Shown: positions 14,953-22,641, numbered from the stretch's first letter. The stretch is DNA of 36,813 bases from Defluviitaleaceae bacterium (GCA_009785615.1 WQVX01000010.1:1-36813); one strand, 5' to 3'. Notes: generated by a model not told the origin, from the sequence alone. Made by a program: numbers and translations.

Positions 14953-15166
14953 CCGTGGTTACTGACAATGGCGATTACAACTATGTACTCCTACACCACC
15001 TATATCGATATCCACGAATAAAAATAGAGTCGTGGATACCGATATAGGCACCCCATCTCCATAAAAGGTTTCCTCTACAGAAAGGTTGAGGGGGGGTGTG
15101 TTTGCTGGGGTTCCGGCAATTCAAAAATATCCCTGCATTACGAAAAAATTTTGTAGGGATATTTTT
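14953..15166 (+). repeat. island repeat 5: decayed palindrome, variant core, terminator-like tail
   Basis: The outer arm cgtggttactga (14954-14965) now faces a weaker partner near gatatccacg. The left flank gtcgtggataccgatatagg is intact. The core reads CCATCTCCATAAA (15053-15065), with A for G at its third base. The right flank aggtttcctctacagaaagg has several changes. The tail hairpin AAAAATATCCCTGCA (15123-15137) and TGTAGGGATATTTTT (15152-15166) is well kept. This is the most diverged and probably the oldest copy, and it is the last core in the island. Confidence 0.65.
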
Positions 15167-15277
15167 AGAAGAAGGAATGCTGGATTTATCAGGAAAATTA
15201 TGTTGGAGGTTAGTAGTATCAGCCGAACCGAATAGTAATCGCGATTTTTTTGAATTTGTTAGAGTAGGAGTATTGAG

Positions 15278-16021
15278 ATGCTTTCAATGATAGATACTGC
15301 TTTCAAAATGTATTCAGATACTTCTGATAAAAAAGATCCGGATACCTATAGCCGCACTCTATGCGACTACCATCTTTTGCTGTGGAGTAAACCGTTACCA
15401 AACGGTGTGATGTTTAAACTTACCATGAAGCAGAAGGCACCCTATTATCTGTATCACAGTTCGGATTTAGGTGATTTTCGTTTAGCAAGCGACAACATCA
15501 TCCACACATATTCGAGGTGGAAAAGGAAGTCAATGGTTGAAATTATAAATCAAATTCCAAAGAATGATATTGATATTTTCTTTGATCTTGCAAGTACAAT
15601 AGGCGGTTATGTAATTTTTCCTGCGAACCGGATTGATCGCAAACCAACAATCAACGGAATAAGAGGAATTGATTCGCAGATATATGATCGGTTTGATTTG
15701 ACCCTTGAATGTATCCGACGTTGGTATAATGGCAAAGAAAGTCCTTTATCTACACACTTAGACAGGTATAGCAGTTTTTTTCTATTGTTCAAAGATTTCC
15801 GAGGTTATTTGGAATATTTTCTGCTTGATGATCTTGTTGATACTGATTCAGGCAATGTGCGTTTTTGGCTACCGTTTTCGGATTTTGGTAAAACATCTCC
15901 ACTACCTGCCAACGTAGACGAATACAAAATTTATATGAAAAATGTATTAAAATTCACAAAGTCTCGCAATTTGAGAATTACTGAATGGGCGAAGTTAAAT
16001 TTTGACCAACGGATTAATTGA
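15278..16021 (+). CDS. DUF6994-like protein
   Basis: This soluble protein of 247 residues opens MLSMIDTAFKMYSDT and continues DPDTYSRTLCDYHLLLWSKP and NGVMFKLT, which I associate with the DUF6994 family. That assignment is from memory and moderate. Other blocks are SRWKRKSMVEIINQIP, a GGYVIFPANRID segment and RFWLPFSDFG. No catalytic motif is obvious. TAGGAG lies 9 bases before the ATG. It is the first gene after the last core repeat and may be a further cargo gene or ordinary accessory DNA. Proteins of this type are often single genes near mobile elements. Confidence 0.6.
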   Translation: MLSMIDTAFKMYSDTSDKKDPDTYSRTLCDYHLLLWSKPLPNGVMFKLTMKQKAPYYLYHSSDLGDFRLASDNIIHTYSRWKRKSMVEIINQIPKNDIDIFFDLASTIGGYVIFPANRIDRKPTINGIRGIDSQIYDRFDLTLECIRRWYNGKESPLSTHLDRYSSFFLLFKDFRGYLEYFLLDDLVDTDSGNVRFWLPFSDFGKTSPLPANVDEYKIYMKNVLKFTKSRNLRITEWAKLNFDQRIN

Positions 16022-16074
16022 TATTATACTGGTTACATATCAACTTTTTAATAAGTAAATAAAGAGGTGAGTTT

Positions 16075-16170
16075 ATGAAATTTGACCTTACTGTAGCAGT
16101 TGTCAAAGAAGGTGACCGGTATGTGGCAAGTTGTTTGGAAAAAATAATTACCTTCTCTATTGAATCATAA
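16075..16170 (+). pseudogene. truncated HicB-like gene
   Basis: The frame starts well, with GAGGTG before ATG 16075. MKFDLTVAVVKEGDRYVASC is the standard first strand-turn-strand of HicB antitoxins. After SCLE it runs into KIITFSIES and a stop at 16168-16170, so only 31 codons remain. The C-terminal two thirds are absent, replaced by the start of the next relic. It is a clear fragment, unlikely to function. Confidence 0.65.
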
Positions 16171-16191
16171 ATTTTAGAAAGGTTGAACAAA

Positions 16192-16418
16192 ATGAAATGC
16201 ACCGTTAAACTGGTGTGGGACGATGAAGCCCAAGTATGGATTGCAGATTCCAATGATGTTCCCGGTCTTTTTTGGAATCAGAATCTTTTGACGAACTTAT
16301 TGAAAAAGTAAGAATTGCTGCCCCGGAGTTGCTGCATCTTAATTGCAAATATGAAGAGCCTGTTTATCTTATTTTTGAAGCTGTTCGCATTGCGTCCGGT
16401 TTTGCTCTGGTTTTGTAA
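16192..16418 (+). pseudogene. frameshifted DUF1902 gene
   Basis: MKCTVKLVWDDEAQVWIADS and NDVPGL are the first half of a DUF1902 protein. Frame is lost at a run of six T (16268-16273). The second half, LESESFDELIEKVRIAAPEL and on to SGFALVL, is intact in another frame up to TAA 16416-16418. DUF1902 proteins resemble HicB antitoxins. One or two inserted or missing bases explain the break, so it is either a recent loss or a base-calling error. Confidence 0.75.
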
Positions 16419-16486
16419 TGAAAGACTATAAGAGTTGGCACTAAATATATAATTATTTTGAAGGATTACAAAAGTGAGGGGTGCTT

Positions 16487-17245
16487 ATGGGGAAATGGAA
16501 TATATCTGCGATTGTAATTTTTATCCTTGCAGTTATAATCTTGCTACTAATAGGTGGAATTATTAATCTATCCGGTGGAAGTTTTGAACTTCCTCGCTTT
16601 CTTGGTACAAATATTTTCTTTGTTATTGCGACTTCTTTAACTGTTAGCCTTGTTTTCTTTGTTTTCAGCAAAATGATGTTTTCTCAAAATGGTTCAACCT
16701 CTGAAAATGGAATAATTAAGTCTAGGGGATTTCGTAATGTCGAGCGTTTAATACAGAAATCCAGCAGAAGTGGAAAGGTTAAGTTAATACAAGCATGTGC
16801 TTACAATACGAATACTTATTGCAATTCTATTAAGCTTGCTTTGCGTAACAATGAAATCAAAGTGGAAAAAATGGAAATTTTAGTGTATAAAGGAGAAAAG
16901 TATGATAGAAGTGTTTTAGTAGCTAATATCAATCAATGGTATCAACTGAAAAAAGAGGGTGCGATTGAAAATTTTTCTTTTGAATTTTATGATTTTGAGC
17001 CATCAATTTATTGTTCATTGTATTGCGAAAAATTTCTTCATTGGGGAATCTTCAAGAGAAAAAAAGCTGAAATAAGTCCATTTGATGTAAGTACAGACTA
17101 CGCTGTTTTTGGATATGATGAAGTTGAAGATAGTTTAATATCTGAAATGCAAGAATTTTTTAATGATATTTGGGTAAACCACTCGTCTGAAGATGTTTCT
17201 TTTATCGAAGGATGTTTAAGTAAAGAAGATAGGCATTTGATATAG
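16487..17245 (+). CDS. two-helix membrane protein with cytosolic domain, possibly PLD-like
   Basis: The protein has 252 residues, with ATG 16487 behind GTGAGGGG. Two membrane helices lie at about residues 6-26 and 42-63, with the rest cytosolic. The soluble part runs RLIQKSSRSGKVKLIQACAY, a region with NEIKVEKMEILVYKGEKYD, then ENFSFEFYDFEPSIY and LHWGIFKRKKAEISPFDVST. The order of strands and the late DYAVFGYDE segment remind me of phospholipase D-like nucleases. There is no HKD motif, so activity is doubtful. The layout, two spans plus an effector-like domain, is common in membrane-acting defence effectors, but no partner sensor is next to it. Confidence 0.6.
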   Translation: MGKWNISAIVIFILAVIILLLIGGIINLSGGSFELPRFLGTNIFFVIATSLTVSLVFFVFSKMMFSQNGSTSENGIIKSRGFRNVERLIQKSSRSGKVKLIQACAYNTNTYCNSIKLALRNNEIKVEKMEILVYKGEKYDRSVLVANINQWYQLKKEGAIENFSFEFYDFEPSIYCSLYCEKFLHWGIFKRKKAEISPFDVSTDYAVFGYDEVEDSLISEMQEFFNDIWVNHSSEDVSFIEGCLSKEDRHLI

Positions 17246-17296
17246 TGAATTGCATATAATACTTTCACATGGCTTATAATTTTGGAGGTATAAAAA

Positions 17297-17500
17297 ATGC
17301 ACTACTCAATATTAATTCAATATGATGTTACTGACAAAATATATGTAGCTTCTGTGCCGGAATTAAAAGGTTGTATGGCTCATGGTCATACAAGGGAAGA
17401 AGCCATGAGAGAGATACAGGAAGCCGGACAGTTACAGTTAGACGTAATGCAGGGCAAAGAAATGTTAGCTCCCGCACCCATGATATTAAATAGCAAATAA
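17297..17500 (+). CDS. HicB-family antitoxin-like protein
   Basis: This 67-residue HicB-type domain protein contains MHYSILIQYDVTDKIYVASV, the PELKGCMAHGHTREEAMREI stretch and a helical end. These are the hallmarks of the partial RNase H-like HicB fold: a strand ending in (V/L)P-L-GC, then GxTxEEA. GGAGG lies 8 bases before the ATG. No HicA toxin gene is adjacent, and no ribbon-helix-helix tail is present, so it is a solo copy. It may neutralise a distant toxin or have another role. Confidence 0.82.
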   Translation: MHYSILIQYDVTDKIYVASVPELKGCMAHGHTREEAMREIQEAGQLQLDVMQGKEMLAPAPMILNSK

Positions 17501-17540
17501 AGTCTGTAACTATAATAATGGTTGCGGACTTTTATGTTTT
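17501..17540 (+). terminator. probable terminator after the HicB-like gene
   Basis: AGTCTGTAAC (17501-17510) pairs with GTTGCGGACT (17521-17530) over a 10-base loop, ten pairs including two G-U. TTTATGTTTT follows. It separates the accessory region from the molybdoenzyme operon, whose own promoter I cannot place with confidence. Confidence 0.5.
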
Positions 17541-17554
17541 GAAAGGATTTTCAC

Positions 17555-20167
17555 ATGCCAAAATTTTTAGACAAAATAAAAAACAAAAATATTGATCGGC
17601 AAAGGTTTATTAAAATCGCCGCCTCTATTTCCGCAATAACTACATCAGAAACAGAAAACACTTTAAAAAATGTGGAAGAAGATACTCATTCAGATATTGA
17701 TTTAAATACTGAAAACGGAAAATGGATTCCTGCCGACTGCTGGCATAATTGCGGCGGCCGTTGCGCACTTTCTGCATATGTAGTTGACGGTATTCCCCTT
17801 CGAGTGAAAACAGATGATACAAGAATTGACACGCCGGATAATCCGCAGCAACGGGCTTGTGTTAGAGGACGGTCACAAAAGTATCATGTTTTGAATTCTG
17901 ACCGCTTAAAATATCCCATGAAGCGTAAAAACTGGTCGCCAAAAGGCGGTGGAAACAAAGAATTGCGTGGTTGTGACGAATGGGAGCGTATTTCTTGGGA
18001 TGAGGCTATTTCTTATATAGTGGACGAATTAAACCATGCAAAAACAAACTATGGCAACGCTTCAATAATAGGTGCCGGAAGCGCGTTTTTAAATTCGGAT
18101 GAATGGGGAGGCTTTACAACGATTAGTGATACTTCATCTTGGGGAAGTTTTGCTTATGTTGGTGCTATGGTAGGTATCCCGGGTAATGGTTTTGGCGGCT
18201 CCAATTGCCGGATGGATTTACGCAGAAGCGAAACCATAATATTGATTGGCTGTAATCCGGCCTGGAGTGCCCTTGGCAATCCAACTTACAATTTTTATCA
18301 AGCAAAACAGGCAGGGGCAAGCTTTATATATGTAGGGCCAACCTTCAATTATAGTGCAGACACATTTGGGGCAAGATGGATCAGGGTTCGCCCGGCACAG
18401 GATATTACTTTACTGCTTGCAGTGGCCTATACCATGATTATTGAAGATGATCCTGTTAACAATCCGATTATTGATTGGGATTTTTTGAACCGTTGCACAT
18501 ACGGATTTGATGCGGAACACATGCCCCCGGATGCTGAATTAGGCGAAAACTTCAAAGATTATATACTGGGCAAATACGACGGACAGCCAAAAACTCCTGA
18601 ATGGGCAACAGAAATATGTGGTACACCTATAGAAGATATTCACTTTTTGGCAAGAGAGTTACGCAAAAGCAAGAAAGTTGCTTTATTATGGGGATGTGCT
18701 CCGGCGCGTAGTAATGATGTTGAGGATTTTCCGCAAATAGTTATAACTTTAGGAGCAATGGGCGGACACCTTGGTAAACCAGGACATGCAACCGGAGGAG
18801 CTGTTCATAATGGAAGCGGAAATGGAGGGTCAAGCACTGTTCGCCTTGCCGGTGGTGGTGACATAGGGGTTCCCGGAAGGCCGTCTATATGGTTGCCGGA
18901 GCTAAACGCCGCCCGGGAATGCATTGCAGCTCCCGAAGTTTGGGATGCAATTATCACGGGTAGATATAAGCGTGCAGATACTTTTAGACATCTTGGAATA
19001 GAATCTATCGAAGAACGAGATATTGACATACGTGTTATCTGGCATGGGGGTAATCATAATCTCCTTAATAATGTAGTTGGTGCGGCTAAAGGGATTGAAG
19101 CTCACAGGAAAGTTGATTTTGTTATGACTCGAGCACTTTTTTTTAACGCTTGTGCTCAATATTCTGATATTGTGTTGCCCCTTACCTCCGCGTGGGAACG
19201 TCCGGGAGCCATACGTACCGGCAATCGTGATGCAGTGTTCTATCCTCAACAGATCATGGAGCGCGTTTATGAATGCAAAAGTGACTATGAAATTGATGAA
19301 ATGATTGCTCATGCTCTTGGAATGAAAACAGCGTCAGAGCTTTATCCCATGAATGAAGGAATGCAACTGTTTAACGCCGTAGCAAGATGCACCGTCAGAA
19401 ACGATACAAACACAGGAACCGAACCTCTCGTTACCATTACTGCAAGTGATATTCAAGAGTGGCGCAATAAATATGATAAACATTGTGATATAAAAATAAG
19501 CCCACAAAAGGGGCGAATCACTCTCGAAGAATTTTCAAAAGCAGGAGTTTTTCAATTGGAACGTCACGAAAATGATAATTTCTATCATATTCATTACCAA
19601 GAGTTTCGCGAAGATCCTAAAGCTAACCCCTTAACAACAGCAACGGGAAAGATTGAAATTTACTCACAAACTAAAGCAGATGTGCTTAATGCTATGGGAC
19701 GCAGTGTAATAAAGCCTTATCCCACATATAGGCCGGCTTTGCACGGCTATGAAGATTCTTTTTCAGATTGGAAAAATAGAGTAAAAGGCTTATATCCTTA
19801 TCAAATGACCACGCCGCACTATCAAAAAAGGGCGCATACAGTTTTTGATAATGTACTGGCAATGCAAAAGGCATTCGCTTCTCCGTGCTATTTAAATCCA
19901 CAGGATGCCGCAGAAAAAGGAATTGCAGACGGCGATATTGTATTAATTTACAACGAATATGCTAAAACTCTGCGTCCTGCGTGTTTATCAGAACGGCTTA
20001 TGCCCGGAACCATCGAAATTTCTCATGGAGGCTGGACGGCAGTTGATCCAAATACAGGCATTGATCATGGAGGGTCAGCTAATTATATTTCTGCTCCGAT
20101 TGCTACAGGCATGGGGATTTCAGGGTACAACACCCAGCTTGTTAATTTTAAAAAGCTGGATTCATAG
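17555..20167 (+). CDS. dmsA: DMSO reductase-family molybdopterin oxidoreductase, catalytic subunit
   Basis: This is an 870-residue bis-MGD enzyme of the DmsA/YnfE type. The N-terminal [4Fe-4S] ligands are Cys62, Cys66, Cys70 (CWHNCGGRC) and Cys102 (ACVRGRSQKY). Ser194 in SDTSS aligns with the DmsA molybdenum-ligand serine. Further family blocks are RLKYPMKR, WERISWDEA, a GCNP loop and the late SHGGWTAVDP. The N-terminus has DRQRFIK (Arg15, Arg17) where a Tat signal would have twin arginines, followed by a weak hydrophobic stretch. Export is therefore doubtful, and it may work in the cytoplasm or be exported with its partner. AAAGGA precedes the ATG. The substrate cannot be told from sequence; DMSO, TMAO and other S- or N-oxides are possible. 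Confidence 0.85.
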   Translation: MPKFLDKIKNKNIDRQRFIKIAASISAITTSETENTLKNVEEDTHSDIDLNTENGKWIPADCWHNCGGRCALSAYVVDGIPLRVKTDDTRIDTPDNPQQRACVRGRSQKYHVLNSDRLKYPMKRKNWSPKGGGNKELRGCDEWERISWDEAISYIVDELNHAKTNYGNASIIGAGSAFLNSDEWGGFTTISDTSSWGSFAYVGAMVGIPGNGFGGSNCRMDLRRSETIILIGCNPAWSALGNPTYNFYQAKQAGASFIYVGPTFNYSADTFGARWIRVRPAQDITLLLAVAYTMIIEDDPVNNPIIDWDFLNRCTYGFDAEHMPPDAELGENFKDYILGKYDGQPKTPEWATEICGTPIEDIHFLARELRKSKKVALLWGCAPARSNDVEDFPQIVITLGAMGGHLGKPGHATGGAVHNGSGNGGSSTVRLAGGGDIGVPGRPSIWLPELNAARECIAAPEVWDAIITGRYKRADTFRHLGIESIEERDIDIRVIWHGGNHNLLNNVVGAAKGIEAHRKVDFVMTRALFFNACAQYSDIVLPLTSAWERPGAIRTGNRDAVFYPQQIMERVYECKSDYEIDEMIAHALGMKTASELYPMNEGMQLFNAVARCTVRNDTNTGTEPLVTITASDIQEWRNKYDKHCDIKISPQKGRITLEEFSKAGVFQLERHENDNFYHIHYQEFREDPKANPLTTATGKIEIYSQTKADVLNAMGRSVIKPYPTYRPALHGYEDSFSDWKNRVKGLYPYQMTTPHYQKRAHTVFDNVLAMQKAFASPCYLNPQDAAEKGIADGDIVLIYNEYAKTLRPACLSERLMPGTIEISHGGWTAVDPNTGIDHGGSANYISAPIATGMGISGYNTQLVNFKKLDS

Positions 20168-20211
20168 CTTCTTAAAGAATGTAATTTTCAACATAGAGAG
20201 CGGGTAAATAA

Positions 20212-20805
20212 ATGGCTTTAGGATTTTACTTTGATTCCGGTATGTGCATTGGATGTCAAACTTGCCTTATGGCTTGCAAAGATTTACATTTGGGCACGGC
20301 ACACAGAAAAGTGCGAGCTTTTGAAGTTGGTACCTATCCAAATGCAGACGGTTTTAGATACACCTATTCATGCTATCATTGCAAAAATGCAACATGTATA
20401 GAATCCTGCTCGGTAGGGGCTATATCTCGTGCAGACGATGGTACCGTGCAGCTTGATTCAGATATTTGCATTGGCTGTAAGCGTTGTATGGCCAACTGCC
20501 CATTAGAAGCAATTCATCCGGCAGTTAGTTCAAATAACAAGCAAGCAATGGGAAAATGCAATAGTTGTAAGCCTCTGAGGGAAGCGGGCAAAAATCCGGC
20601 TTGCGTGGATGCTTGCCTTATGCGTTGCCTGGATTTTGGTGACATGGACAATCTTATTGAAAAATATGGACTTGGACTTGTATCAGAAATATCAGAAATA
20701 CCTGCACTATCTACATCAACTTCTGCAAGTGCTAACCGGCCCAATATATTGGTTAAAATCAAATCATGTGCATTAAGATCAGATTTTAGAGAGGTGGAAA
20801 TATAG
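20212..20805 (+). CDS. dmsB: four-cluster ferredoxin subunit (DmsB-type)
   Basis: This 197-residue electron-transfer subunit has sixteen ordered cysteines for four [4Fe-4S] clusters: C12/15/18/22, C54/57/62/66, C86/89/92/96 and C116/119/131/135. The motifs are CIGCQTCLMAC, CYHCKNATCIESC, CIGCKRCMANCP and CNSCK...CVDAC. It passes electrons to the catalytic subunit. It lies 44 bases after dmsA. The C-terminal 50 residues after FGDMDNLIEKYG are Ser/Ala-rich and not family-typical. No DmsC-like membrane anchor gene follows, so the route of electrons from the membrane is not encoded here. The ribosome binding site is weak. Confidence 0.88.
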   Translation: MALGFYFDSGMCIGCQTCLMACKDLHLGTAHRKVRAFEVGTYPNADGFRYTYSCYHCKNATCIESCSVGAISRADDGTVQLDSDICIGCKRCMANCPLEAIHPAVSSNNKQAMGKCNSCKPLREAGKNPACVDACLMRCLDFGDMDNLIEKYGLGLVSEISEIPALSTSTSASANRPNILVKIKSCALRSDFREVEI

Positions 20806-20806
20806 A

Positions 20807-21487
20807 TTGTATGATAATGAAATTGCCATAATATTAGCGGGGCGCAGTTACATTTATAAAATACTAAAGCAAGTTTTTGGGCATGAACCAAATTTGCAGC
20901 TATTGAAAACCATAACAGGAAAATTTACAGAAGAAGTAATGGAAATATTCCTGAAAGAGGATCAGTTAATATCCTACAATGAACTATTTGCCCAAATAAA
21001 ACAGGCAATTATAGATAATGAAGATTTACTCGAACGTATAAAGAGCGAGTATGTATATCTGATGCTGGGACCGAACAAATTACCTGCCCCTCCTTGGGAA
21101 TCAGTATATATAAATAAGGAGCGGGTAATTTTTCAACAATCCACACTAAAGGTACGTCAAGCATACTTAGAATATCAACTTTTGCCGGCAGAATATCCGC
21201 ACGTAGCAGATGATCATATTGCAATTGAGCTGGATTTTATGTTTCGATTAGGGCAATTATGTCAAGAAAGCTTTGAAAAAGAGGATATGCAGCGTCTTAA
21301 AAAACTGTTATCTGATCAAAAAAATTTCTTGGGAAATCACTTGCTTGTTTGGATTAATGATTTTTCAATCGAAATAAAAGAATCGCAAACACATTATTTT
21401 TACCCCCAAATGGCATCATTAACAGCAGACATATTACATTCAGATCACGATGTTATTAAAGAATTATTATCTTTGATTAACGTATGA
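20807..21487 (+). CDS. TorD/DmsD-family molybdoenzyme chaperone
   Basis: This 226-residue all-helical protein is of the TorD/NarJ family, which holds the apoenzyme until the molybdenum cofactor is inserted and, for exported enzymes, proofreads the Tat signal. Diagnostic stretches are YVYLMLGPNKLPAPPWESVY and YPHVADDHIAIELDFMFRLG. The start is a TTG at 20807 with AGGTGG upstream. It follows dmsB by one base and overlaps mobA-mobB by four (ATGA), so the group is one operon. Its presence argues that the catalytic subunit is assembled as a normal cofactor-loaded enzyme despite the atypical leader. Confidence 0.85.
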   Translation: MYDNEIAIILAGRSYIYKILKQVFGHEPNLQLLKTITGKFTEEVMEIFLKEDQLISYNELFAQIKQAIIDNEDLLERIKSEYVYLMLGPNKLPAPPWESVYINKERVIFQQSTLKVRQAYLEYQLLPAEYPHVADDHIAIELDFMFRLGQLCQESFEKEDMQRLKKLLSDQKNFLGNHLLVWINDFSIEIKESQTHYFYPQMASLTADILHSDHDVIKELLSLINV

Positions 21488-22566
21488 AGCTAAGCGCGGT
21501 AATCTTGGCAGGGGGCAAAAGTCAACGTATGGAGGGGCACAACAAATCCTTTTTGGTATACGAAAATCAAACATTTATCAATAGGATATTAGATCAATTA
21601 AAAATTCTTGACCGGACTTTGATTGACGAGATATTGATTTCTGTAGGGACATCAAAACAAGAATATGAACATCTGACATATACACTAGTAGAAGATGAAA
21701 TGAAAAATTGCGGACCGTTAGGAGGCATATATGCCGGTTTAAAATACTGCCAAAATGAGCATTTATTTGTATGTGCAACTGATATGCCAAAGCTTCAAAG
21801 CGAATTAATTGAATTCATGGCTGAGTTTGTAAGCTCAGATTATGATTGTTTCGTTTTTAAATCGGTTATTAATTTTCAGGAGAGGGTTCAACCGCTATGT
21901 GCCATTTATAAAAAATCGCTGGTGCCTTTAATTGAAAAATTGATTGGCGAGGGTAAATATAGTCTGCATGAGCTATGTGCCGGTGCAAGGACAAAGTATA
22001 TTCCTATGAAATATAGTCGCTTTGATGAATCGGTTTTAGTTAACATAAACTTTCCTTCTGATTTTAGTGAACTCACTCGTAAAAAACCAATCATTTTTGC
22101 TGTAAGCGGCGTAAAAAACAGTGGCAAAACAACTCTGATCACAAAATTAATAGCCTCTTTAAAAATTGAAGGATATCGCATAGGTGTTATCAAACATGAC
22201 GGACACGAATTTGAAATTGATATACATAACACTGACACGTATCTCTTTAGGCAAGCCGGAAGCGATACCACTTTAATTTATTCGCAAACTAAATTAGCAT
22301 TAATTAAAACTTTTGCCAATGAAGATAGCAATTTAAATTTACAACAGTTGATTAATTATTTCGACAACTGCGACATTGTAATTGTTGAAGGGCTAAAACA
22401 TTCAAATTTACCCAAGATAGAGGTTGTTTTGGAAAATCCAATATGTAATGAAGAATATGTTATGGTAATTGCCACGGATAGCAGCTTTATCCATGAGCAT
22501 ATACCAACATTTAGCCGTGAAGATATTCCTCAGATTATTGCTATTCTCAAAAAATATTTATGGTGA
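21484..22566 (+). CDS. mobAB: MobA-MobB fusion, molybdenum cofactor guanylylation
   Basis: Two cofactor genes are fused in 360 residues. Residues 1-195 are MobA, which adds GMP to molybdopterin. It has the nucleotide site LAGGKSQRMEGHNKSF, GPLGGIYAGL and the metal-site CATDMPKL. Residues 203-360 are MobB, a GTP-binding partner, with P-loop SGVKNSGKTTLITKL (Lys215) and GVIKHDGHEFEID. The product, MGD, is the cofactor form used by the DMSO-reductase family, so the fusion serves the enzyme encoded upstream. The start overlaps the chaperone stop (ATGA). It is the last gene of the operon, followed by a palindrome that may end the transcript. Confidence 0.92.
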   Translation: MKLSAVILAGGKSQRMEGHNKSFLVYENQTFINRILDQLKILDRTLIDEILISVGTSKQEYEHLTYTLVEDEMKNCGPLGGIYAGLKYCQNEHLFVCATDMPKLQSELIEFMAEFVSSDYDCFVFKSVINFQERVQPLCAIYKKSLVPLIEKLIGEGKYSLHELCAGARTKYIPMKYSRFDESVLVNINFPSDFSELTRKKPIIFAVSGVKNSGKTTLITKLIASLKIEGYRIGVIKHDGHEFEIDIHNTDTYLFRQAGSDTTLIYSQTKLALIKTFANEDSNLNLQQLINYFDNCDIVIVEGLKHSNLPKIEVVLENPICNEEYVMVIATDSSFIHEHIPTFSREDIPQIIAILKKYLW

Positions 22567-22575
22567 GATGACATT

Positions 22576-22605
22576 TTCAAATATTACAAAATTGTAATAT
22601 TTGAA
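22576..22605. repeat. perfect AT-rich palindrome
   Basis: TTCAAATATTACAA and TTGTAATATTTGAA face each other around two A: 14-base arms with no mismatch. It starts 10 bases after the mobAB stop. As RNA it would be a hairpin with no U-tract directly behind it, although ATTTTTT comes 10 bases on. As DNA it could be an operator for a dimeric repressor of the following gene, whose -10 box starts 37 bases downstream. Confidence 0.7.
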
Positions 22606-22641
22606 TCGTACCTAATATTTTTTCCTATGATTTTTTCATGG

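Noticed and set aside
9336-15017. Classical integron with attC sites
   Set aside because: No integrase gene and no GTTRRRY/RYYYAAC core; the conserved core is the ssrA 3' end, so only a loose analogy is kept.
5197-15166. CRISPR array as explanation for the recurrent repeats
   Set aside because: Repeats are few, 1 to 4 kb apart, variable in length and separated by genes; no cas genes are present.
17511-17516. TATAAT as promoter of the molybdoenzyme operon
   Set aside because: It lies in the loop of a ten-pair hairpin that looks like a terminator and has no -35 box at the right distance.
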